Assembly (NCBI GenBank): GCA_009887135.1
Contig: QXYA01000049.1
Coordinates: 1-5,591, forward strand
DNA from: Candidatus Poseidoniales archaeon
GTDB taxonomy: Archaea; Thermoplasmatota; Poseidoniia; Poseidoniales; Poseidoniaceae
DNA: 5,591 nucleotides
Direction of reading: 5' to 3'
In this document: positions 1-5,591 of the stretch, piece by piece
How the letters are laid out: the number at the start of each line of letters is the position of its first letter
How positions within the stretch are numbered: position 1 is the first letter of the stretch
The notes under the pieces: model-generated
Told to the model about the DNA's origin: nothing
Databases searched by the model: none
What the model saw: only the letters and a program-made list of their open reading frames with translations
Translations under genes and position numbers: made by a program

Positions 1-1201
1 GGTGAACATCAGGTCCACGAAGAATCATCTGTCGCATCTGTTCTCGGTTACGAAGGGTAACACGGATAGGTACAGTCAATTCCTTTGCAACCTTCTTAGG
101 AACACCAACTTCGTTGATTCCAAGATATGGATCAGGAGAGATAACTGAACGAGCACAGAAGTTAACACGCTTACCGGATAGGTTAGAACGGAATCGTCCT
201 TCCTTACCCTTGAGTCGTTGTGTCAGAGTCTTCAATGTACGGCCAGATCGATGACGTGCTGGAGGAATTCCAGATGTTTGGTTATCGAAGTAGGTTGTAA
301 CGTGGTACTGGAGAAGTTCCCAAAGATCTTCAACAATCAGTTGAGGTGCACCAGAGTCACGATTCTCTTGCAGACGTTGATTGATACGTAGAACGTCAAC
401 CAACTTGTGTGTCAAGTCATCTTCTGAACGATCTCCACTATCAAGAGTAATCGATGGACGAACAGTGATAGGAGGCACAGGTAGTACCTTCAAAACAGTC
501 CATTCTGGACGATTTTGCTTGTCCATTCCAATGAAAATCAAGTGTTCTGGTGGAATACTTGCAAGCCACTCACGAACGTCACGAGGATTCATCTTTCGCT
601 CGGTCTCTTTTCCACCAGTTGTTGCATTCTCGGTCTTCTCCTTGAATGTGGTTGGTTTGTCAAGACGGATTTCGCCTTGAAGAGATCCACAGTGCATACA
701 TGTGCGTCGGTTCTTTGCAGATGCAATCTTCTCGACTTCCTTGATGATGCTTGAAAATTCTGTTGATCCAACACCGTGCTTTGTGATGATATCACGGATA
801 CGAGATCGGTAGTAATCCTGTTCAGAAAGCTCTGGGTTGGAAGGGTGTGTTTCCTTTGCAGAGTGAAGTAGAACGTTGCTGCAAGAGTTACATGTCGACT
901 TCAAAGCTGTCTTGATGAGGTTTACGAAACCGATGTGAATGACCGGAAGTTCAAGTTGGATGTGACCAAAGTGACCAGGTGATTCGTCATACTTACAGTT
1001 GTCAGTTGGACAAACTAAACCAGGTTCGATAACACCCATGTGGGAGTCCATCAATCCTTGATTGTATGGGCGTCCATCATCCTTGTAGGTGTCAGGAGTC
1101 TTAACTTCGACAGATGACATCTTACGGATTTCACTCGGGTCCATCAGGCTGAAACGAATCTGTGCGATTCGCTTTGGGATTAGTGTCGTTCTTCGGCTCA
1201 T
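1..1201 (-). CDS. rpoA1: RNA polymerase subunit A' (Rpo1N), N-terminal 400 residues, cut by window edge
   Basis: This is the N-terminal part of the archaeal A' subunit, homologous to the front of Rpb1 and beta-prime. It forms the clamp and, beyond this window, the catalytic NADFDGD site. The reading frame was translated by hand from ATG at 1201 and stays open to position 1. Visible landmarks are the PGHFGH segment (residues 75-80); a second zinc motif with CNSC (104-107) and CMHC (168-171); the stretch LPVPPITVRPSITLDSGDRS, then EDDLTHKLVDVLRINQRL; and the clamp-core/switch region with RLKGKEGRFRSNLSGKRVNF, continuing into ARSVISPDP (about 325-359). The start overlaps the rpoB stop as ATGA and has GGAGG 7 nt upstream. 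Oddities: the first zinc motif reads C64-x2-D67 and S74-x2-H77 where the family has C-x2-C and C-x2-H, and the usual NFSART reads NFCARS. The catalytic aspartates and the rest of the gene lie outside the window. Confidence 0.97.
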   Translation of the reverse strand, partial: MSRRTTLIPKRIAQIRFSLMDPSEIRKMSSVEVKTPDTYKDDGRPYNQGLMDSHMGVIEPGLVCPTDNCKYDESPGHFGHIQLELPVIHIGFVNLIKTALKSTCNSCSNVLLHSAKETHPSNPELSEQDYYRSRIRDIITKHGVGSTEFSSIIKEVEKIASAKNRRTCMHCGSLQGEIRLDKPTTFKEKTENATTGGKETERKMNPRDVREWLASIPPEHLIFIGMDKQNRPEWTVLKVLPVPPITVRPSITLDSGDRSEDDLTHKLVDVLRINQRLQENRDSGAPQLIVEDLWELLQYHVTTYFDNQTSGIPPARHRSGRTLKTLTQRLKGKEGRFRSNLSGKRVNFCARSVISPDPYLGINEVGVPKKVAKELTVPIRVTLRNREQMRQMILRGPDVH

Positions 1202-4200
1202 CTTCGGTCCTCCAGTTCTAGTCGCATAGCAACCCCGAGACTCTTCATCTCATCCAGCAAGAGCTTGAATGCATAGGAAGTCTGTACCTTGTAGACTTCT
1301 GCACCATCTCCATGAACTGGACTGACGTAGGTTCGGCGTTTTGGATCGTACCATGCAATGTGCCCAGATTGAGCACATACAAACATGTCAATTCCGTCAG
1401 ACTCATCGAGCAGACGGTCCTTGATGACCATCGAAGCACCGTGTGCAATCAGACAGTCACGTTCCATCTCACCAAATCGAAGACCACCTTGACGGGCACG
1501 ACCTTCTGTTGGTTGACGGGTAAGAATTTGAACACGTCCACGGGAACGGGCGTGAATCTTGGAACTGACAAGATGGTGGAGTCTCTGATAGTAGATACAT
1601 CCAACGAAAATCTCGGCAGGGTATGATTCTCCAGTTTCACCGTTAACCATGATTTCACGGCCAGTGTGAGCGAGTCCGTTGCGGACAAGTCCATCACGTA
1701 GGCTGCTTTCCTTTTCTCCACGGAATGCAGTACCGTCAATACGACGTCCTTCCATAGCACCGACTTTACCACCGATCATTTCCAGAACGTGGGCTACAGT
1801 CATACGAGATGGAATAGCGTGAGGGTTGATAATCAAATCAGGAACTACACCGTCTTGTGTGAATGGCATATCTTCAGGCTCTACGAGTCTTCCGATAACA
1901 CCCTTCTGTCCGTGACGTGAAGCGAATTTGTCTCCAACTTCAGGAATCTTGTGACTTCGAACCATAACACGAACGAGACGACCTGAGTTGTCTGATTCTG
2001 TGACGTATACGTTGTCAACCCATCCCTTCTCACCGTGACGAACAAGCATTGAGGATTCTCGACGTTCTTGAGCCATTAGGAAAGCTCCACTGTTCGATTC
2101 TTCGAGGAATCGAGGTGGACTTGTCTTTCCAACGAGGACGTTTCCGCCTTCGAGGTATGTTTCAGGGAGAGGCAATCCGTCATCTTCGAGATGAGAGTAT
2201 GCTTCAGCAGGCTTCAGTCCCTTGACTTCAGTAAGCTTGTTTCCAGGCTTTTCGATCTCCTCAACTTGGCCGCCTGGGAATCTGCGGCGTTCTGCGTTGT
2301 AGGTTCGGTTGAAGGTTGAACGTCCGAGTCCACGATCGACTGATGCACGGTTCATGATGACAGCGTCTTGCATGTTGTAGCCGTGCAGAGACATGATTGC
2401 AACGATGAAGTTCTGACCACCAGGTCGCTCATCGAAGTTTGTGGTCTTCATAGCGGCGGTACGGACGATTGAGCGGTGGGAGTAGTGCAAGATGTGAGCA
2501 CGTGTGTCTGGGCGCAGACGGTAGTTTGCGCTTGGCAGACCAAGTGATTGCTTGACCATTGCAGTTCCACCAGTAACACGAGGTGTTGAGTTGTGTTCTG
2601 GGTATGGGATAAGAGCTGCACAAACACCGAGAACCAATTGTGGATCGATTTCAACGTGCGTATGTTCTGCTCCGAAGAGGAGTGGAACTTCCAACTTAGC
2701 AACTTCAATTGTTCCATTTGGCATACGAACTTCTGCTTCGAGGCTAGCATGTGATTCACCAGGCTCACCAAGGTTAGCCCATCGAATCTTTTCGTGTGTC
2801 ACTGGACGGCCAGAGAATTTGCCTTCTGGTACAGTTTCAGGAAGAACGAATGGTCGTGGAGCGATATAGAGGTCTTCTTCTTCCTCAGCATCTACCCACT
2901 CGACAATACCATCATTGACGAGATCCTTGAAGGTAATGTTACCAGCAGCGAGATCAACGAGATGATGGTTTTCAAGACGAGGTGTTCCGTCATACAATAC
3001 GAGCAATGGACGTAGAATTCGTCCTTTGTCTGTGTTGATGAAGATATCACGGTTTTCAATGTCGTGACGGATGGAAACTTCCGAAGGAATGGTTCCACGT
3101 CGTCGAGCGTTCTTGAAGTGGTTAACGAGATTCTTACCCTTCTTGTGCATACCATAGATGTCACCGTTGACGTGAACTCTGTCACCGTCAGTCCAGTCAT
3201 CTGGCTGGTAAACATCCAGTTCATCAAGGCGCTCACGAACTTCGTGAGGATCAACTTCTTCAGAGACGTCAACCATCTGAGCTGCGTTCTTTACTAGACC
3301 ACAGTTCTGCCCTTCAGGCGTCTCGTTAGGACAAAGACGTCCCCATTGTGTAGGGTGAAGGTCACGGGCTTCGAAGTGAGGTTGGCTTCGAACAAGAGGA
3401 GAGGTAACTCTTCTCATGTGTGAAAGGGAAGCGAGATATGTTGTGCGGTCCAGAAGTTGGCTCACACCAGATCGTCCTCCAACCCAGTTTCCAGTTGCTA
3501 GTGCATGGAGAATCTTGGAAGACAAAACATCCGGTCGTAGACAGGATGTAATCTTGAGTTCTCTCTTACGGTTGTGATGACGCTCGAGTTGGTACTTCAG
3601 GTCACGAGCGAGTTGTCCAGATGAAACACGGAACAAGTCCTCGATAAGGTCACCTGCAAGGCGAACACGCTTGTTTGCGTAGTGGTCCTTATCGTTCGGT
3701 TCTGAGTCGTTAAGTGCCATTTCAAGAACTTGACGAACAATTCTTCCTAGGAAGATTGCCTTCTTCTTACGGTCCTCAGTTTGGTCACCAAGGTGGGGAA
3801 GAAGTTCTCTGTCAAGAAGTTGGTTTACTCGTGCTTCACGGTATTCCTTTTGTTGTCCAGCAGCGAATTTCTTTTGTAGCCATTCGTATGCTTCGTTGGT
3901 ACTCTTAACGTCGTAATCCCCTTCTTGCTTCTCATCACCGTTCACTTCGTTGATGTTTGCGACGATGTACTTGAACGTCTCTTGAGGACCTGAGATAGCA
4001 GTGAATACTTCTTGGTCATTTTCAATTCCAAGTGCTCTCATGAGAAGAACGACTGGGATCGGAGTTGTACCTGCAGTACTCACTTTGACCATGAGCATAC
4101 CATCACGTCGCTTTTCGACGGTGAGAGGCTTACGCATACCGTTTTTCTGTGAGAAAATCTTAGCGACTTCCGTACGCTTTGCAGTACGCTTGTTGATTTC

Positions 4201-4818
4201 AACTGTTACTCTGTTTGGTGCGAGATCTTCCATAGAGATGAGGACACGCTCCGTACCGTTGATGATGAAGTAGCCACCTGGGTCAAGTGGATCTTCGCCA
4301 CGAGAACGAAGAAGTTCTGCAAGAAGGGCAGCATCTTCGCTTGACTTACTCGGTTCGAGTGTGCGGCCATCAGCGATGTGACTTGGGTGAAGGTGACAGC
4401 GTTGGGAACGGACCATGATCGGAATTGAACCGACTTGTACACCTTCTTCAGGGAAGGAGGCGACACCGTTTCGATAGATTGTGAAATCGATGCTGACCGG
4501 GGATTGATAGGTCAACTTTCGAAGTCTGCATTCCATAGGAGAAGCGTGGTGGTAAGAACCGTTGGCTTCACGAATGTTAGGGGCGCCGAGTTTGATGTCC
4601 TTCAATCGAATGACAATCTCTTGGTCAGCAACGTCGAGTTTGATGTAGCCGCCGAGGTCATCGATGATTTCTTCGTCAGTTCCGACACGGATGTTACGAA
4701 TGATTTTCTCCATTCGAGAGAGTTGGTTGACCGTGGATGGGATACAGTCGTTGTAGGAAGCAAGTTGGTGGTTTACTAGGCTTCGTTCTTTGAAAAATGA
4801 TTCAATAATTTCTTGCAT
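1198..4818 (-). CDS. rpoB: RNA polymerase subunit B (Rpo2), full-length unsplit form
   Basis: This is the second-largest RNA polymerase subunit, homologous to Rpb2 and bacterial beta, 1206 aa from the chosen ATG. Landmarks in order are the protrusion/lobe motif GGYFIINGTERV (181-192); the fork region HPTQWGRLCPNETPEG (from 488); PYPEHN (738-743); the active-site segment GYNMQDAVIMNRAS, with Q817-D818 where most homologues have E-D; the hybrid-binding motif GDKFASRHGQKG (962-973); and the C-terminal anchor LTRQPTEGRARQGGLRFGEM (from 1099). It is a single polypeptide, unlike the split B''/B' genes of many euryarchaea. ATG 4818 is preferred over the in-frame TTG at 4851: GGAGTTGAT lies 3 nt before it, the gene then begins 16 nt after rpoH, and MQEIIESFFKERSLVNHQL matches a typical archaeal B start. 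The C-terminal clamp zinc motif is degenerate: C1148, S1151, S1166 and H1169 stand where four Cys are usual. It overlaps rpoA1 by ATGA. Confidence 0.98.
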   Translation of the reverse strand: MQEIIESFFKERSLVNHQLASYNDCIPSTVNQLSRMEKIIRNIRVGTDEEIIDDLGGYIKLDVADQEIVIRLKDIKLGAPNIREANGSYHHASPMECRLRKLTYQSPVSIDFTIYRNGVASFPEEGVQVGSIPIMVRSQRCHLHPSHIADGRTLEPSKSSEDAALLAELLRSRGEDPLDPGGYFIINGTERVLISMEDLAPNRVTVEINKRTAKRTEVAKIFSQKNGMRKPLTVEKRRDGMLMVKVSTAGTTPIPVVLLMRALGIENDQEVFTAISGPQETFKYIVANINEVNGDEKQEGDYDVKSTNEAYEWLQKKFAAGQQKEYREARVNQLLDRELLPHLGDQTEDRKKKAIFLGRIVRQVLEMALNDSEPNDKDHYANKRVRLAGDLIEDLFRVSSGQLARDLKYQLERHHNRKRELKITSCLRPDVLSSKILHALATGNWVGGRSGVSQLLDRTTYLASLSHMRRVTSPLVRSQPHFEARDLHPTQWGRLCPNETPEGQNCGLVKNAAQMVDVSEEVDPHEVRERLDELDVYQPDDWTDGDRVHVNGDIYGMHKKGKNLVNHFKNARRRGTIPSEVSIRHDIENRDIFINTDKGRILRPLLVLYDGTPRLENHHLVDLAAGNITFKDLVNDGIVEWVDAEEEEDLYIAPRPFVLPETVPEGKFSGRPVTHEKIRWANLGEPGESHASLEAEVRMPNGTIEVAKLEVPLLFGAEHTHVEIDPQLVLGVCAALIPYPEHNSTPRVTGGTAMVKQSLGLPSANYRLRPDTRAHILHYSHRSIVRTAAMKTTNFDERPGGQNFIVAIMSLHGYNMQDAVIMNRASVDRGLGRSTFNRTYNAERRRFPGGQVEEIEKPGNKLTEVKGLKPAEAYSHLEDDGLPLPETYLEGGNVLVGKTSPPRFLEESNSGAFLMAQERRESSMLVRHGEKGWVDNVYVTESDNSGRLVRVMVRSHKIPEVGDKFASRHGQKGVIGRLVEPEDMPFTQDGVVPDLIINPHAIPSRMTVAHVLEMIGGKVGAMEGRRIDGTAFRGEKESSLRDGLVRNGLAHTGREIMVNGETGESYPAEIFVGCIYYQRLHHLVSSKIHARSRGRVQILTRQPTEGRARQGGLRFGEMERDCLIAHGASMVIKDRLLDESDGIDMFVCAQSGHIAWYDPKRRTYVSPVHGDGAEVYKVQTSYAFKLLLDEMKSLGVAMRLELEDRR
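1209..1213 (-). promoter_or_regulatory. Ribosome binding site of rpoA1, inside the end of rpoB
   Basis: GGAGG lies 7 nt before ATG 1201 and within the last codons of rpoB (encoding LEDRR). The rpoA1 start and rpoB stop share ATGA, so translation of the two large subunits is probably coupled, with an independent Shine-Dalgarno site available for A'. Confidence 0.8.
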
Positions 4819-4821
4819 AAT

Positions 4822-4830
4822 ATCAACTCC
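4822..4830 (-). promoter_or_regulatory. Ribosome binding site of rpoB
   Basis: GGAGTTGAT matches 8 of 9 bases of the archaeal consensus GGAGGTGAT and ends 3 nt before ATG 4818. It lies wholly within the 16-nt gap between the rpoH stop (TGA, 4837-4835) and rpoB. It decides the rpoB start against the upstream TTG at 4851. Confidence 0.8.
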
Positions 4831-4834
4831 AGCC

Positions 4835-5482
4835 TCAGCTGCCCTCCACAATAAGCCGGTAAGCCACAGCTGTACCAGCAGATTTGGAATGTCTCTTTAC
4901 TTTCAAAACACGGTCTGCAATCCAACCCGCTGCGAGTGGGCGGTGGTCTGGATCTGCGGCAAGTGTTGCATTGTCAAGAATTTCACAAGCCTCTTTGATG
5001 GCTTGAACAACAGGGTCTGAAATCAGAACTTTCGGGAGAAGTTCCTTTGCAAGACGTGGTTTTCCATCTTCATCGAGTTCTTCAAGACCCCATGGAAGGA
5101 GTTCTTCTTTCTCCAAATCGTATTGTTCTTTTTCACTGATGTTCGCTTCGCCGAGAAGTTCTTGGTGAGGGACCAGTTCGTGATTCAGGGGGTTGAAACG
5201 AATGGTTGCCTCAGGACGATCGAACTCATCGATTGCTTTGGAGGAAATGGTGATTTTCTTGCTTCGCTTGTTCCGGGAACGTCGGTTCCCTTGCTCAGCA
5301 ATAATTTGCATAACTTTGGTGAAGGATTCGCTGTCTTTTGCGATTCCGAGAATCTTTGCGACGTCGTCAGCAGGCATGGCCTTAATGTCGGCCATATTCC
5401 TGTCCGTAGCCAATTTGTGGGCGAATTCATCGGAGACTCCGAGTTCAATTAACCGCTTTTTTGTTGCGCTCTTTACTACCAT
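4835..5482 (-). CDS. rpoH: RNA polymerase subunit H (Rpo5) with unusual N-terminal extension
   Basis: This is the archaeal homologue of the C-terminal domain of eukaryotic Rpb5, which binds the A subunit near the downstream DNA channel. The predicted protein is 215 aa, whereas typical archaeal RpoH is about 75-85 aa. The conserved part is recognisable from NHELVPHQELL (100-110), LPKVLISDPVVQAI (149-162) and DRVLKVKRHSKSAG with AVAYRLIVE (190-213). Residues 1-65 form an extra domain. Its pattern KKRLIELGVSDEFAHKLA, then DIKAMPADDVAKILGI, resembles a helix-hairpin-helix or SAM-like fold. A basic linker follows (about 67-76: NRRSRNKRSK). Two further expansions lie inside the conserved domain, at about 111-148 and 163-189. 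ATG 5482 was chosen because GGGGTTGAT lies 4 nt upstream. The frame also opens at 5560, but that start lies inside the tRNA gene. The stop is 16 nt before rpoB, so the two are probably cotranscribed. The family assignment is firm; the function of the extension is unknown. Confidence 0.93.
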   Translation of the reverse strand: MVVKSATKKRLIELGVSDEFAHKLATDRNMADIKAMPADDVAKILGIAKDSESFTKVMQIIAEQGNRRSRNKRSKKITISSKAIDEFDRPEATIRFNPLNHELVPHQELLGEANISEKEQYDLEKEELLPWGLEELDEDGKPRLAKELLPKVLISDPVVQAIKEACEILDNATLAADPDHRPLAAGWIADRVLKVKRHSKSAGTAVAYRLIVEGS

Positions 5483-5486
5483 CCAA

Positions 5487-5495
5487 ATCAACCCC
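5487..5495 (-). promoter_or_regulatory. Probable ribosome binding site of rpoH
   Basis: GGGGTTGAT ends 4 nt before ATG 5482. It matches 7 of 9 bases of GGAGGTGAT, the complement of the archaeal 16S rRNA 3' end. It closely resembles the site before rpoB (GGAGTTGAT), which supports choosing this start over the in-frame ATG inside the tRNA. Confidence 0.6.
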
Positions 5496-5512
5496 GCTTC
5501 GCCCCAACGTTG

Positions 5513-5527
5513 TGCTGCAGCGCAGCA
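5513..5527 (-). other. Short perfect hairpin in the tRNA-Lys/rpoH spacer
   Basis: The transcript strand reads TGCTGC-GCT-GCAGCA, a 6-bp perfect stem with a 3-nt loop, starting two bases after the tRNA discriminator-proximal CC. It is followed at once by the 8-bp palindrome CAACGTTG (5512-5505). There is no T-run after the stem, so it does not resemble an archaeal oligo-T terminator. It could be a tRNA 3' trailer structure or a chance GC-rich inverted repeat. Confidence 0.4.
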
Positions 5528-5529
5528 GG

Positions 5530-5591
5530 CGGGCCCGACGGGGTTCGAACCCGCGACCATCGGATTAAAAGTCCGACGCTCTACCTGACTG
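5530..5591 (-). tRNA. tRNA-Lys(UUU), 5' end cut by window edge
   Basis: The minus strand from the window end reads through part of the D arm (CAGTCAGGTAGAGC). An anticodon stem TCGGA/TCCGA follows and encloses the 7-nt loop CTTTTAA, which gives anticodon UUU for lysine. After a 5-nt variable loop comes the T arm, GCGGG-TTCGAAC-CCCGT, with one G-U pair. The 3' acceptor strand CGGGCCC and discriminator G end at 5530. The next bases are CCT, so a full CCA is not encoded. By standard numbering the first visible base is position 13, so about 12 nt, including the 5' acceptor strand (expected GGGCCCG), lie beyond the window. No intron interrupts the anticodon loop. The gene is 47 nt upstream of rpoH on the same strand. 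Confidence 0.95.

Noticed and set aside
4435..4779. Plus-strand open frames opposite the polymerase genes, for example 4435-4779 and 5193-5588
   Set aside because: They are antisense to strongly conserved coding sequence, have low-complexity or cysteine-rich translations with no recognisable family, and lack convincing starts. The 5193-5588 frame also runs into the tRNA.
4819..4851. Longer rpoB frame starting at TTG 4851, overlapping rpoH by 17 nt
   Set aside because: TTG is a weaker start, and the extra 11 residues do not look like an archaeal B N-terminus. A strong Shine-Dalgarno site sits directly before ATG 4818.
5505..5527. Hairpin after tRNA-Lys as an intrinsic terminator
   Set aside because: Archaeal termination depends mainly on T-rich stretches, and none follows the stem. 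The next bases are CAACGTTGGGG.
5483..5560. Longer rpoH reading frame starting with ATG at 5560 (26 extra residues)
   Set aside because: The ATG lies in the anticodon-arm/variable-loop region of tRNA-Lys, and the extra residues are just translated T arm and spacer. ATG 5482 has a ribosome binding site like that of rpoB.
1..5591. Mobile element, CRISPR array, riboswitch or defence system in the window
   Set aside because: The window is almost wholly occupied by three conserved RNA polymerase genes and a tRNA. I saw no repeats, transposase, integrase or unassigned gene. The half tRNA at the edge could in theory be an attachment site, but no integrase or direct repeat is visible.

Overview
The window is a piece of an archaeal chromosome, or of a metagenomic contig. 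It carries the head of the RNA polymerase large-subunit operon, and every gene is on the minus strand. In transcription order it holds the 3' part of tRNA-Lys(UUU) (5591-5530), rpoH (5482-4835), an unsplit rpoB (4818-1198), and the first 400 codons of rpoA1 (subunit A'), which runs off the left edge at position 1. The order rpoH-rpoB-rpoA1 is the classical archaeal arrangement. A Rpb5-like subunit H and an A' polypeptide rule out bacteria, and the compact, intronless, Shine-Dalgarno-led layout rules out a eukaryotic nucleus. The B subunit is one polypeptide, not the B'/B'' pair seen in most methanogens and haloarchaea. My best guess from the overall protein flavour is a marine euryarchaeal or Thermoplasmatota lineage such as Ca. 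Poseidoniia (Marine Group II). This is inference and was not tested.

Layout: the tRNA gene is followed by a 47-nt spacer with a short perfect hairpin and no clear TATA box, then rpoH. The rpoH stop and rpoB start are 16 nt apart, and that gap contains the rpoB ribosome binding site. rpoB and rpoA1 overlap by the four bases ATGA. Each start has a recognisable ribosome binding site. No intergenic stretch exceeds 47 nt, and no terminator or promoter is evident inside the cluster, so the three protein genes look like one transcription unit. Their products assemble into the same enzyme: B and A' form the two sides of the active-site cleft, and H sits on A' near the downstream DNA.

The genes are ordinary by position but their proteins have unusual details. 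RpoH is 215 aa, against about 75-85 aa for typical archaeal RpoH. It has an N-terminal helix-hairpin-helix-like extension, a basic linker and two expansions inside the conserved domain. The first zinc motif of A' has lost two of its four usual ligands. The C-terminal clamp zinc motif of RpoB has lost three of its four usual cysteines. The second zinc motif of A' is intact. A lineage-specific reduction of structural zinc in RNA polymerase is the most interesting hypothesis here, together with the RpoH extension. I saw no CRISPR array, mobile element, phage gene or unknown gene cassette.
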